From CAYTED01 sp964404075 (GTDB lineage Bacteria; Patescibacteriota; Minisyncoccia; Moranbacterales; UBA1568), in contig CAYOIM010000006.1 of assembly GCA_964404075.1 (NCBI GenBank), positions 1 through 29,260 on the forward strand: DNA of 29,260 bases, read 5' to 3'. The translations under genes were made by a program, and so were the position numbers. Below are positions 1-8,883 of the stretch, one piece after another. Under the pieces are notes generated by a model. It was not told the origin of the DNA, made no database searches, and saw only the letters and a program-made list of their open reading frames with translations. The first letter of the stretch is position 1. Each line of letters starts with the position of its first letter.

Positions 1-3000
1 AAACAGGGGTTGAACCGCTGTTTTTCTCGTTGAACCAGGCGTGGTAGACGATGGGAATGAAGAAGAGCTTCATGAATCCGGAGAGGAGGAGTCCGGCGAT
101 GATGGCTCCTCCGAGTCCTCGCCAGATCGGATCCGCGAGGGTGATCGGAATGAGTCCGACGATGGTCGTCATCGCGGTCAAGAGAATTGGTTCGAGCCGA
201 CTCGCCGCCCCATCCGAGACCGCCTGGTCGACGGGCATGCCCGCTTCGAGGTTTTTGTTGATCTTGTCCACCATGATGATGGAATTGTTGACGACGATGC
301 CGAAGAGCGCGAGGACACCGATGAGCGCCGGAAAGGAGAGTGGGATTTTGAGAATTGCGAAAAAGAGGAAGACGCCGGACACCGCGAGCGGAATGACGAG
401 GAGAACGATCATCGCTTTTCGATAGGACCCGAGCTGGAGTACCATGGTGCCGCCGATGAGAAAGGACGAAAGGATCATCGCGAGGAGGATCGACTTCACT
501 GACTTATTGTTCTCTTCATTCACGCCGCTGGTTTTGGAGTTGTAGCCTTCCGGAAAGTCCAGTGTCTTCACGAAGTCGAGGAGTTTCTTGTTCGTTTCGC
601 TCACCGAGACATTTTTCGCGAGTCCCGCGGAGATCTTCAGTGTCCGTTTGCCACCTTGCCTCGTGATGCGAGATAAGCTCGGTTCGAGGGTGAATGTTCC
701 GAGAGTCTGGAGGGGCACACTCTCACCTTTTGGTGTCATGACGGAGAGTGATTCGAAAATCGACGGATCAGGAAATCGTTTCGAGAAGAGTCTGAGTGTG
801 ACCTCGGTAGATTCTGTGGAGTGATCGAGCCTGAGGTCATCCTTCACGGTGATTCCTTCTGTGGATCCGGCGTGGAGAAGCGAAAGGATGGTATCGAGAG
901 AAATGTTTTTTTCCGCGAGGAGGGCGGTATTGGGAAGGAAGACGAGTTTTCCAGATCCGTTTTCTGGCGTTATTTTCACATTGCTCGTTCCGGGAATATC
1001 TTGGAGGAATGTGACGATGGACTCCGCAATCGGACCGAGTATCCCGATGTCCGCACCGCGGAGTTCAATTTCGATATCCGATCCCGCGGGCGGTCCGCCC
1101 GAGAGGACGGCGACCGAAATTTTTCCCATTTCGAAATGTTCGAGCCGTTCTTTCACTTCTCGTTCGATATCGAATACGGAGCGATCGCGCTCTTTGTGCG
1201 GGGTGAGACGAATACTCACGAGCGAGCGATTCGGATCGGATGCGCTTCCCTGATTATCCGTCGGTATGTCCCTGCCGACCTGTGCCGTCGCGGTCATTAT
1301 CTCGGGGATATCCCGTGTGGTTTCGAGGATTTTCTGACCGGCGAGTTCGCTCCGATCGGCGGTCGTACCGATCGGAAGTTCGACTCCCACGAAGAGGATG
1401 TCCTCATCGGACTTGGGGAAGAATTCATTCACGACGAATCCGAGCGGGAGCAGAAAGTATGAAAAGAGAGCGACACCGATGACGATGGCGAATGTTTTCC
1501 GTCTCGCCGTTTTCGACGCGAGGAGCCGGAGGATGAATCGTTCGTATTTCAGCGCGAGCGGGGTCAGCGAGATGATGCCATGATCCGCAAAGTTTCGGAG
1601 AAGAATCGCGAGCCGTCCGAGTCGCGGGGAGGTTCGTACGATGCCGTCCCATTTATTTCGGATGATTTTCCAGCCGAAGAAAATCACCCCGATCCAGAGA
1701 ATGATATCGATGGCGAGTATGGTGGAGGGTACGAGGAAAAAGGGGAGTGTGATGATGCCGATACCCAGTATCAATCGGAAAAATATACGGACTCTTCGCG
1801 GTGTTTCCGTTCCGAAGAGGGCGGCGATGATGGGGAGTATGAGGAAGAGCGCCGCGAATGCGGAGACCGCGAGGGTCGTCGATACGACGATCGGTATGGC
1901 ACGGATGAATTCGCCGATGATGCCGGTCGCGAGGAGGAGGGGGACGAATGCCCAGATGGTCGTGAGGGTCGTCGCGAAGATGACACCGCGAAAATCACGA
2001 TAGACGAGGAGCGCGGTCTCCCATGGCGTGAACCGTTCGGTGCGGAAGTAACTCGTGAAGGCGGCCGTGATGACGATGGTGTTGTCGACTAGGATGCCGA
2101 GCGCGATGAGGAGCGAAAAGAGAACCATGAAATTGATCGCGAGTCCGAATGCCTGGATCACCGTGAAAGTGACCAGGAACGCGAAAGGGATGGAAATCGC
2201 CGCGATGAGGGACTGTCTGATGCCGAAAAAGATGAAAAGGAGCAGGAGCACGAGCAGGGTAGTCACGAGGAAGTCCCGCGTCAGTTCACCGAATTGCCGA
2301 TCGATCTGATCGGGTCCATCGAGGATGATCGATGACCGGAGCGAGAGATCCCGTTCTGACCGTTCGAGCTCCGCCTTGATATGTTTCCCCGTGACGGTGA
2401 TATCCGTGGTATCTGTTTTGAAGATATTGAAATATACCGCGCGTTGCGCAGGGATATCCGGAGAGGCGACAAAGACCGTGTTCTCCGTCGCGAGTGGTTC
2501 CGCACGGATGTCGGCGATCTGCGAGAGCACGATGGTGTTCGCACCGGCGCGTATCGGAAGCGCGCGGATCGTATCGATGTCGACGGCGGGGGATCGGATA
2601 TTGACCGAGAGTGACAGGGCATCGCTCGTCATAATACCGGCAGGGAGATCGGTGAGCGCTTCCTCAATCGTTCCGGAGAGTTCCGATATTGAGAGGCGTT
2701 CTCTCTCGAGGACTTCGGGGCGTATGACGATGGAAATATTTTTTTTCAGCAATCCGTCTTCGGTGACTTCGCGGACGCCGGGGATTTCCTTCAGGCGTCG
2801 CTTCATCTCGGTTGCGTTTCCAGTGAGGGGGACATTTTCATTCGTACCGGTGACCGCGACCTGCATGATCGGTTCATTCTGGAAATCGAGCACCTGTATG
2901 ATCGGGGTTTTCGCATCATTCGGAAGCGATGAGAGGGAGTCCACCGCGGATTTCACATCCGCCTTCGCCGTCTCCGGGTCGATGCCCGATTCGAATTCGA

Positions 3001-3220
3001 TCGTGATGGTCGAGATACCCGTTCCTGAGGTTGAAGAAATTTTCTCCAGTCCGTCGAGTCCGTCGAGAGCGTCTTCGAGTGGGATGGTGACGAGCGACTC
3101 GACATCTGCCGAATCCGCGCCCGGGAGTGCGGTGCTGACGAAGACGATGGGTATGCGGATCTTTGGATTGAGCTCTCGTGGCAGGGTCAGGAAACTCGCG
3201 AGTCCGATGCCGGAGCAGAG
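1..3220 (-). CDS. RND-family efflux permease (AcrB/HAE1-like), partial at both ends
   Basis: Translating the minus strand from 3220 gives one uninterrupted frame of 1073 codons running off the window start. It begins inside the first membrane helix and continues into the porter domain. The segment near 2107-2078 reads GILVDNTIVI and matches the TM4 proton-relay helix of AcrB (GLLVDDAIVV). The segment near 310-250 reads GIVVNNSIIMVDKINKN and matches TM10. RND permeases are inner-membrane antiporters that export drugs, lipids or other amphiphiles with a membrane-fusion protein. That partner lies just upstream on the same strand, across an assembly gap. The N-terminal 20 or so residues are in the gap, and the last few residues lie beyond the window. 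AcrB Asp408 and Lys940 appear to be Asn here. No TolC-like gene is visible. Family assignment is secure; the substrate is unknown. Confidence 0.9.
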
Positions 3221-3320
3221 NNNNNNNNNNNNNNNNNNNNNNNNNNNNNNNNNNNNNNNNNNNNNNNNNNNNNNNNNNNNNNNNNNNNNNNNNNNNNNNN
3301 NNNNNNNNNNNNNNNNNNNN
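3221..3320. other. Assembly gap (100 N)
   Basis: Exactly 100 N separate the membrane-fusion protein from the RND permease. The fusion protein stops early in its beta-barrel domain and the permease starts about 20 residues late. If both genes are intact, several hundred bases should be missing, so 100 is probably a placeholder length. Confidence 0.95.
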
Positions 3321-4058
3321 GAGGAGCGCGAGGGATGATGGCACTTCGGCGCGGATGAGGGAGCGCGGTGTCGTGCCGACGATCGTCGCAATCGGCGTGC
3401 CGGGCGTGACGAAGTCCCCTCGAGAGACGAGGAGCGCTTCGACCTTTCCGGAGAACGGCGCGAACGGCGCGAATGACTGCTCGCCGGATTTGGCGATATC
3501 GACATTGAGTTCCGAGATGATGCGTTTCAGGTCGAGATTCTCCCTTCCTATTTTTGCATTCGCTTTGGCGAGACTTTCTTTTCTCCCGCTCGTCGTCTCA
3601 CTCTCGGAAATTCTTTTGTTGAGATCGAGGATTTTCTCTTCGGTCGTGCGAGTCTTTTTCGTCGTCGAGAGTTCCGCTTCGGCGATCATGCGAGCAGTCG
3701 TCGCGGCGCTCGGAGCGATATGAACGAGCGATACTCCTCTTGATACCGAAGATCCCTCCTTGACGGAGATAGTATCGATGACTCCGGAGACCGTCGCTGT
3801 TATCGTGCTCACATGTTCGCGATTGAGCGTGCCGATGATGGTGCCGATCGGCGTATCCTTCCCAACTTCGAAAACAGACACCTGTCTCGGTGCAGATTCC
3901 GTTTCAGAAGCGGTATCGATCGTCTGCGGGGTCATCGCCTGGCGGATGAAGAAAAATGCGAGGAGCAGTATCGCTCCCGCGAGAAAGGCCGTGAACGGTC
4001 GCTCCATGCCGAACCGCTTGATGGGCTGAAACGGGGTGAATAGGGTCGGTATTTTCAT
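3321..4058 (-). CDS. RND efflux membrane-fusion protein (HlyD/AcrA-like), C-terminus lost in gap
   Basis: The start is ATG at 4058 (MKIPTLFT), about 20 bases after the predicted transcription start. The 246 visible residues show a short cytoplasmic tail, one membrane anchor at about residues 17-38 (FLAGAILLLAFFFIRQ), the first lipoyl half (TATVSGVIDTISVKEG), an alpha-helical coiled hairpin rich in Glu, Lys and Ser, and the second lipoyl half (FSGKVEALLVSRGDFVTPGTPI). The beta-barrel domain is just beginning where the gap intervenes. Such proteins form the periplasmic or extracytoplasmic adaptor of tripartite pumps. The gene leads a two-gene operon with the RND permease downstream. A complete member is usually around 350-400 residues, so roughly a third is hidden. 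Confidence 0.9.
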
Positions 4059-4086
4059 AGAAAATGAGTTAATATTGAGGTTGTTC

Positions 4087-4115
4087 AGAATACCTTTTTT
4101 GAGCGAAAAAGTCAA
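4087..4115 (-). promoter_or_regulatory. Promoter of the efflux operon
   Basis: On the minus strand TTGACT (4115-4110) is followed by a 17-base spacer and TATTCT (4092-4087). The expected start near 4080 leaves a leader of about 20 bases before ATG 4058. Spacing is ideal for a sigma-70-type promoter. Confidence 0.65.
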
Positions 4116-4172
4116 TGCGTGCGAGTCGCTCCGTTTCGTCGTATACTGAGCATGGTAAGGATGATGTTTTGT

Positions 4173-4952
4173 ATGAAAAAAACAACCATTATTTCGTGGA
4201 ATGTGAACGGAATCCGTGCGGCGGAGCGCAAGGGTCTCGTTTCGTGGTTGGAGGAAAGCGGATACGATATCGTCTGCGTGCAGGAGACGAAGGTGTTTGA
4301 CGAGGGTGTGCTTTCGGAGAAATTGCTTGCACCGGATGGGTACACGGCATACTTCCATTGTTGCAAGGAGCGGAAGGGGTACAGCGGCGTCGCGGTGTAT
4401 ACGAAGATTCCGCCGGTCAGGGTGAGGACCGATTTCGGGAAAAACCTCCTCTCGCGCGAGGGACGGGTGATCGAGCTCGAATTTCCGGAGTTCACCCTCC
4501 TCAATATCTATTTCCCGAATGGTGGATCGGGCGACGAGCGACTGCAGTATAAGATGCGTTTCTATGATGAGTTCTATGAGTACATCCTCTCGCTGAAGGA
4601 CGAGGGGAAGAGAGTCATCTTTTGCGGGGATGTGAACACTGCGCACAATGAGATCGATCTCTCTCGGCCGAAAGAGAATGCGACGGTCTCGGGATTCCTT
4701 CCGATCGAACGCGCCTGGATGGATACCCTGGCACCCGTCGGATTTCATGACAGTTTCCGGAAATTGTACCCGAACGAAGTGAAATATTCCTGGTGGGATA
4801 TGAAGACCCATGCGCGGGAGCGCAATGTCGGTTGGCGCATCGATTATTTTTTCGTGAGCGAGAGCGTACTCCCTGCGGTCGAGGATGCGTTTATCCTGAC
4901 GGAGGTCGTTGGGTCGGATCATTGTCCGATCGGAATTACGGTGAAGGTTTGA
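4173..4952 (+). CDS. xth: Exodeoxyribonuclease III / AP endonuclease
   Basis: This is an endonuclease/exonuclease/phosphatase-family AP endonuclease of 259 residues, close to the family length of about 260-270. Landmarks in order: SWNVNGIRA at the N-terminus, VCVQETK (metal-binding Glu), YSGVAVYTK, NIYFPNGG, GDVNTAHNEIDL (catalytic Asp/Asn), RIDYFF, and GSDHCPIGI (catalytic Asp-His) at the end. It cuts DNA at abasic sites in base-excision repair. The open frame extends upstream to ATG 4119, but the first conserved beta strand begins right after Met 4173 (MKKTTIISWNVNG), and AAGGA lies 11 bases before it. TATACT at 4142-4147 is a possible -10 box without a convincing -35. tsaC starts 2 bases after the stop. 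Confidence 0.93.
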   Translation: MKKTTIISWNVNGIRAAERKGLVSWLEESGYDIVCVQETKVFDEGVLSEKLLAPDGYTAYFHCCKERKGYSGVAVYTKIPPVRVRTDFGKNLLSREGRVIELEFPEFTLLNIYFPNGGSGDERLQYKMRFYDEFYEYILSLKDEGKRVIFCGDVNTAHNEIDLSRPKENATVSGFLPIERAWMDTLAPVGFHDSFRKLYPNEVKYSWWDMKTHARERNVGWRIDYFFVSESVLPAVEDAFILTEVVGSDHCPIGITVKV

Positions 4953-4954
4953 GT

Positions 4955-5530
4955 ATGTTCGGGAAAGACATCATTCGATCGCTGGAGGAAGGCGGAGTCG
5001 GTATCATACCGACGGATACGCTCTATGGCGTGGTGGCGAGCGTGTGGAGTGCATCGGCTATCGAGCGAGTGTATGCTGTGCGAAAAAGGGATTCGGATAA
5101 GCCGTGCATCATACTCATCGCGGATATTTCCGATCTCGAGACATTCTCGATCTCGCTTCCGATGAAGGAGCGAGTGTGGCTGGAACAGGTGTGGCCCGGG
5201 AAGGTGAGCGTGCTTCTCCCGTGCTCGGATACCGCTCTGCAATACTTTACTCGTGGTACGGGATATTTGGCTTTTCGTATTCCGGATGATGATGCATTGC
5301 GGGCTTTACTCCGCGAGACGGGACCGCTCATCGCGCCGAGTGCGAATCCGCAGGGTGAACGACCGGCGGAGACGATAGCGGAGGCGAAGAAATATTTTGG
5401 AGATTCTGTGGATTTTTACATTGATGGTGGAACGCTCCGGAGCAGACCATCGACCATCGTGAAATTGGAAGACGGGCGAGTGACCGTGATCCGCCCGGGC
5501 GCGGTCGAAATGAATGAGGAGACTATATGA
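4955..5530 (+). CDS. tsaC: Threonylcarbamoyl-AMP synthase (TsaC/YrdC/Sua5 family)
   Basis: The 191-residue protein has the YrdC fold signature GIIPTDTLYGVVASV near the N-terminus, a basic KRDSDKPC segment, then WPGKVSVLLP, LAFRIPDD and PLIAPSANPQGERPAETIAEAKKYFG. These are the ATP, threonine and bicarbonate binding elements of enzymes that make threonylcarbamoyl-AMP, the first step of t6A at tRNA position 37. Length fits the short TsaC form, without the extra Sua5 domain. The start at 4955 is 2 bases after the xth stop and puts the conserved core about 15 residues in. The last 4 bases overlap the rarA start (ATGA), so translation is probably coupled. miaA, the other A37 modifier in this window, is far away. 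Confidence 0.9.
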   Translation: MFGKDIIRSLEEGGVGIIPTDTLYGVVASVWSASAIERVYAVRKRDSDKPCIILIADISDLETFSISLPMKERVWLEQVWPGKVSVLLPCSDTALQYFTRGTGYLAFRIPDDDALRALLRETGPLIAPSANPQGERPAETIAEAKKYFGDSVDFYIDGGTLRSRPSTIVKLEDGRVTVIRPGAVEMNEETI

Positions 5531-6741
5531 GCGATACACATACCATTCCTCTCGCGGAACGGATGCGACCGAAAACGATCGCGGAGTTTTTCGGACAGGA
5601 GAAGATATTCGGCGAAGGATCGTTTCTCCGTGAGGCGGTACGGCAGGGGCGGGTTCCGTCGCTTCTCTTCTGGGGTCCGCCGGGGAGCGGCAAGACGACG
5701 CTCGCGAGAATACTTGCGAACGAACTCTCAGCGGATTTCATTTCGCTCTCGGCAGTGAGTAGTGGGAAGAAAGATTTGCAGGGAGTGATCGAGCGTGCGA
5801 AAAAAAACCGAGAGGGAAATCAGTCGACCATTCTCTTCCTCGATGAGATCCATCGGTGGAACAAGGCGCAACAGGACGCGCTCCTCCCATTCGTCGAGAA
5901 CGGCATGATCACGCTCATCGGGGCGACGACGGAGAATCCGAGTTTCTCGGTGAATGCGGCGCTCCTCTCCCGAACGCGTGTTTTGGTATTGGAAAAACTG
6001 AGTTCAGGAGTGATTGAGAAACTATTGGAGCGCGCGCTTTCGGAAGATGGACAGCTTTTGAAGCAGAAAATTTCCGTGGAGAAGGGAGGACTTTTCTTTC
6101 TCGCCGAGGCATCGGGCGGGGATGCGAGGCAGGCACTCTCGGCGCTCGAGGCCTGCGCTCTGCGGGCGAAGAAGGTCTCGGTGAAATTGATCGGGGAGGT
6201 GATGGCGCGTTCGCACCTCCTCTATGACAAGGGAGGCGAGTGGCACTACGATATCATTTCCGCACTCCATAAATCCATGCGCGGCGGCGATGCGGATGCG
6301 GCACTCTACTGGCTCGGGCGCATGCTCGAAGCGGGAGAAGATCCTCTGTATGTCGCGCGTCGTCTCGTCCGGTTCGCCTCGGAAGATGTAGGGATCGCGA
6401 ATTCGTTCGCTCTGCCGCAGGCGGTCGCGGCGCTCGAGGCGTGCAAACATATCGGTATGCCGGAGTGCGAATTGAATCTCGCGCAGGCGGTCGTGTACCT
6501 CGCGAAGTCCAAGAAGTCCAATGCCTTGTATGTCGGCTATGGGAGGGTGAAGGAGGATATCGCGCGATTTCCAAATGAGCCGGTGCCGATGCACCTCCGC
6601 AATGCGCCCACGAAGCTTATGAAGGAGATCGGGTACGGAAAAGAGTATAAATACACGCCAGATTTTGAAAACACAGAGGATGCCAAGCAGGAATATCTCC
6701 CCGAAAAATTGCGGGGGAGACGATATATCGTTTTCGAGTAG
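5527..6741 (+). CDS. rarA: Replication-associated recombination ATPase RarA (MgsA)
   Basis: A 404-residue AAA+ ATPase related to clamp-loader subunits. Visible elements: LAERMRPKTIAEFFGQEKIFG at the N-terminus, Walker A GPPGSGKTTL (about residues 50-58), Walker B with sensor FLDEIHRWNKAQQDALLP (about 103-120), GATTENPSFSVNAALLSRTRV (sensor 1 and arginine finger), and the C-terminal MgsA domain with SMRGGDADAALYWLGRMLEAGEDPLYVARRLVRFASEDVG. The family acts at stalled replication forks. Length is slightly below that of the E. coli protein (447). The start codon overlaps the tsaC stop, making this the third gene of an xth-tsaC-rarA unit, a plausible DNA-maintenance operon. Confidence 0.93.
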   Translation: MSDTHTIPLAERMRPKTIAEFFGQEKIFGEGSFLREAVRQGRVPSLLFWGPPGSGKTTLARILANELSADFISLSAVSSGKKDLQGVIERAKKNREGNQSTILFLDEIHRWNKAQQDALLPFVENGMITLIGATTENPSFSVNAALLSRTRVLVLEKLSSGVIEKLLERALSEDGQLLKQKISVEKGGLFFLAEASGGDARQALSALEACALRAKKVSVKLIGEVMARSHLLYDKGGEWHYDIISALHKSMRGGDADAALYWLGRMLEAGEDPLYVARRLVRFASEDVGIANSFALPQAVAALEACKHIGMPECELNLAQAVVYLAKSKKSNALYVGYGRVKEDIARFPNEPVPMHLRNAPTKLMKEIGYGKEYKYTPDFENTEDAKQEYLPEKLRGRRYIVFE

Positions 6742-6766
6742 TTGGTTTGTGAGGAGGGGGAGGTCG

Positions 6767-6775
6767 TGTTATCAT
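6767..6775 (+). promoter_or_regulatory. Possible extended -10 promoter for pepA
   Basis: TGT followed by TATCAT (TGTTATCAT) resembles an extended -10 element, 31 bases before the pepA start. No good -35 box was found at 17 bases. The same TGT-TATAAT form occurs before the gene at 19082. Confidence 0.3.
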
Positions 6776-6806
6776 GGTGCGTTAAGTCGATGAATGGAAA
6801 AACGAT

Positions 6807-8192
6807 ATGGATATGAGGATGATGTCTGGTGCGGCACAAGGGCGCGCGAAGAAATCCGTGCGGGTGGAGCGGGGCAGTGGCAAGCAGGACGAGATATTCC
6901 GCATGGAGGACGGCTCGCAGAAAATCGTGATCGGCATTTCGGAACCGGAGAAGATGACCCGGCGGAAACTTTTCTTGTTTGCCCGGAAGATCGTCTCGCT
7001 TGCCAAAACGAAAAATATGCGATCGCTCATCATCGATACGGGCATATTTTCTTTTGAGGGTGTGCCGTTGTTCGATCAGGAGCTGGGGGAACTTATCGCG
7101 ACGAACATGCTCATGGCGGATTATTCGTTCACCGAGTTTCTGACCAGACCGGAAGAAGGATTTCCGATCGTGAAAGAGGTATTTTTTGAAAATGCGAGCC
7201 AGGAATTCGCAGAAGGTGTGAGGAAGGGAATCATCGTCGGCGAAGAAGTGAATGCCTGTCGGCGGCTCGCGAATCTCCCGGGCGGTGTCGTCACGCCGCA
7301 GACCCTCGCGGATGAGGCGAAGAAAATCGCGAAACGAAATAAGCTCAGGGTGAAGATCCTCGGTGTCGCGGAGATGAAGAAGCTCGGTATGGGCGGGGTG
7401 CTCGGGGTGGGGAAGGGCTCGGATCTCACGCCGAAATTCATCATCCTCGAGTATTTTCATGGGAAGAAAAATAAAAAGCCGACCGTACTCATCGGCAAGG
7501 GCGTGACCTTCGATACGGGCGGGATCAATCTGAAGCCGGAGAACAGCATGCTCGGGATGAATATGGATATGTCCGGCGGCGCGGCGGTACTCCATACGGT
7601 CGCGGCGATCGCGCGGCTTAGAGTGAAATGCAACTTAGTTGCACTTGTTCCGGCTGTGGAGAATATGCCATCGGGCTCGAGTTATCGTCCGGGCGATGTG
7701 CTCCGTTCGATGTCCGGGAAGACGATCGAGGTGAACAATACCGATGCCGAGGGCCGTATCATCCTCGCCGATGCACTGACCTATGCGAAGCGGTACAAAC
7801 CATCGCTCGTCGTCGATGTCGCGACCCTGACGGGTGCGGCGATGGCGGCGCTCGGCGAACGGGCATCGGCGCTCTTCACGACGGATGAAACATTGGAACA
7901 GGAGTTCCGCGAACTCGGCGAACGATCCGGTGATTTCGTCTGGCCGCTCCCGCTTTGGGAGGAATATGACGAGGAGATCAAGGGGACGACGGGCGACTGG
8001 AGCAATCTCGGGAAGACACGCTATGGAGGAGCCATCACGGCGGCGGCATTCCTCAAGCAATTCGCCGAGGGGTATCCGTGGGTGCATCTCGACATCGCTC
8101 CGCGCATGACGAGTATCGAAGGTGAATTCCTCGCCAAGGGTGCCGCCGGCGCACCAGTACGCCTCCTCGTGAAGCTTCTGGAAGGAAGATAG
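6807..8192 (+). CDS. pepA: Leucyl aminopeptidase (peptidase family M17)
   Basis: The protein has 461 residues, close to the usual 480-500. The C-terminal catalytic domain carries all expected two-metal-site residues: Lys and Asp in GKGVTFDTGG (about 230-239), Lys in GINLKPEN, Asp in MNMDMSGG, and Asp/Glu/Arg in NTDAEGRI (about 311-318). The N-terminal half is a weaker match, as usual for M17. The enzyme removes N-terminal amino acids from peptides in the cytoplasm. The exact start is uncertain: ATG codons at 6807, 6813, 6819 and 6822 are in frame and none has a strong ribosome-binding site. It is separated from rarA by 65 bases containing a possible extended -10 element, so it may be its own unit. 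Confidence 0.93.
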   Translation: MDMRMMSGAAQGRAKKSVRVERGSGKQDEIFRMEDGSQKIVIGISEPEKMTRRKLFLFARKIVSLAKTKNMRSLIIDTGIFSFEGVPLFDQELGELIATNMLMADYSFTEFLTRPEEGFPIVKEVFFENASQEFAEGVRKGIIVGEEVNACRRLANLPGGVVTPQTLADEAKKIAKRNKLRVKILGVAEMKKLGMGGVLGVGKGSDLTPKFIILEYFHGKKNKKPTVLIGKGVTFDTGGINLKPENSMLGMNMDMSGGAAVLHTVAAIARLRVKCNLVALVPAVENMPSGSSYRPGDVLRSMSGKTIEVNNTDAEGRIILADALTYAKRYKPSLVVDVATLTGAAMAALGERASALFTTDETLEQEFRELGERSGDFVWPLPLWEEYDEEIKGTTGDWSNLGKTRYGGAITAAAFLKQFAEGYPWVHLDIAPRMTSIEGEFLAKGAAGAPVRLLVKLLEGR

Positions 8193-8197
8193 GAAAA

Positions 8198-8226
8198 TTG
8201 ACTTTCTGTTCCGAAGGATCTAATCT
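8198..8226 (+). promoter_or_regulatory. Promoter of small gene at 8303
   Basis: TTGACT (8198-8203), a 17-base spacer, then TAATCT (8221-8226). It lies 5 bases after the pepA stop and gives a leader of about 70 bases for the small gene downstream. Confidence 0.55.
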
Positions 8227-8302
8227 ATTTTTTGGTTGATTTACCATTTTTAAAAGCGGCCGCGGCTCTCGGCGGGAATGATGAAATGGGGAGGATGCAA
8301 TC

Positions 8303-8488
8303 ATGGCAAGACGGCGACCTTTAAGAATTATTTGGTTCGGCGGCGTAGGTCTCGCGGATGCCATTCTCGGTATTGGCGGCGATCAGGTGGTGCGTCGGAC
8401 CGAAGTTCCAGAAAAGCAGAATCCGGAAGAAAGGGTGTCGGACTCCGATGGCGAAAAGGACTCGGCCCCTGATCCTGAAAAGCAATAA
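8303..8488 (+). CDS. Small hypothetical protein, 61 residues
   Basis: I do not recognise this protein. It begins MARRRPLRII, has a short hydrophobic Gly-rich stretch at about residues 9-27 (possibly a weak membrane or peripheral segment), and ends in a highly charged, acidic, Pro/Glu/Asp/Lys-rich tail. Support that it is real comes from its signals: promoter TTGACT-N17-TAATCT upstream, GGGGAGG about 8 bases before the ATG (stronger than for most genes here), and a Rho-independent terminator starting 17 bases after the stop. It therefore looks like a monocistronic unit between pepA and the next small gene. No function is assigned. Confidence 0.55.
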   Translation: MARRRPLRIIWFGGVGLADAILGIGGDQVVRRTEVPEKQNPEERVSDSDGEKDSAPDPEKQ

Positions 8489-8504
8489 GAATGAAATGCA
8501 GTAC

Positions 8505-8540
8505 CCGCCGGCAGAAATTTGTCCGGCGGTTTTTTTCTTT
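8505..8540 (+). terminator. Rho-independent terminator
   Basis: A perfect 7-bp stem, CCGCCGG (8505-8511) with CCGGCGG (8523-8529), an 11-base loop, then seven T, C and three T. It closes the small gene ending at 8488. Confidence 0.85.
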
Positions 8541-8544
8541 TCTC

Positions 8545-8573
8545 TTGAGTAGCTACTGATGGAAGAATATGAT
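8545..8573 (+). promoter_or_regulatory. Promoter placing a start at ATG 8580
   Basis: TTGAGT (8545-8550), a 17-base spacer, TATGAT (8568-8573). Only 6 bases separate the -10 box from the ATG at 8580, so the transcript would start at or next to the A of the start codon. The earlier in-frame ATG at 8559 lies inside the spacer and is therefore unlikely to be used. Confidence 0.5.
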
Positions 8574-8579
8574 GGAGCT

Positions 8580-8837
8580 ATGAATATTTCTCGGACACAA
8601 TTCGTCATCCCTTTCATTATTTTCGGATTCGCGTTTCTGTTCGTCACCACTTCATTCCCGGGATCCACGGGCGTGCGAGGATTTCCCCATCCTCCCGATT
8701 CGCTTTTGGGGCTGGATTCGCCGCTCGCTCAAGCGGCTAATCGGAGTCTCTTTCTCGTATTTTCGTTTTGGATATTTGCATCTTTGTGGATATCTGATAC
8801 CATACAAAACTGCTTTTTCAAGCAGTGTGTCGTTTAA
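8580..8837 (+). CDS. Small membrane protein, 85 residues, possibly leaderless
   Basis: I do not recognise the family. The sequence starts MNISRTQF, then has a hydrophobic stretch (about residues 8-24, VIPFIIFGFAFLFVTT), a Pro/Gly-rich linker (about 26-48), a second hydrophobic stretch (about 60-74, LFLVFSFWIFASLWI), and a short tail with two Cys. A two-helix membrane protein is likely. I chose Met 8580 because the promoter -10 box ends 6 bases before it; the frame is open from ATG 8559. Its 3' end contains a hairpin and possibly the purH promoter. It sits between two units with their own signals, so it could be independent or weakly coupled to purH. Confidence 0.5.
   Translation: MNISRTQFVIPFIIFGFAFLFVTTSFPGSTGVRGFPHPPDSLLGLDSPLAQAANRSLFLVFSFWIFASLWISDTIQNCFFKQCVV
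8776..8803 (+). promoter_or_regulatory. Possible purH promoter inside the preceding ORF
   Basis: TTGCAT (8776-8781), a 16-base spacer, TACCAT (8798-8803). The transcript would start near 8810 and carry the hairpin at 8809-8826 in its 5' leader. The -10 match is modest. Confidence 0.3.
8809..8826 (+). repeat. Short perfect hairpin
   Basis: ACTGCTT and AAGCAGT form a 7-bp stem around TTTC. No T-run follows, so it is a poor terminator. It overlaps the last codons of the 85-residue ORF and would lie at the 5' end of a purH transcript. Confidence 0.4.
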
Positions 8838-8883
8838 AAACATCGAATCAAAACCGTAGCACAACCACAAGGAGTAATGGATC

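Noticed and set aside
41..3338. Plus-strand open frames across the RND region
   Set aside because: The minus strand carries one continuous RND frame with recognisable TM4 and TM10 motifs; the plus frames are shadows.
4119..4172. Upstream ATG 4119 as start of xth
   Set aside because: The extra 18 residues match nothing in the family, and the conserved first strand begins right after Met 4173.
6537..7595. A 352-codon open frame on the minus strand opposite pepA and rarA
   Set aside because: It spans the 3' end of rarA and half of pepA, both clear on the plus strand. Its composition (many His, Arg and Ile) is that of an antisense shadow in GC-biased DNA.
8559..8579. Upstream ATG 8559 as start of the small membrane protein
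   Set aside because: It lies within the spacer of a good promoter and has no ribosome-binding site; ATG 8580 fits better.
8838..8883. Purine riboswitch in the purH leader
   Set aside because: The leader is too short and shows no three-way junction; only one simple hairpin is visible.
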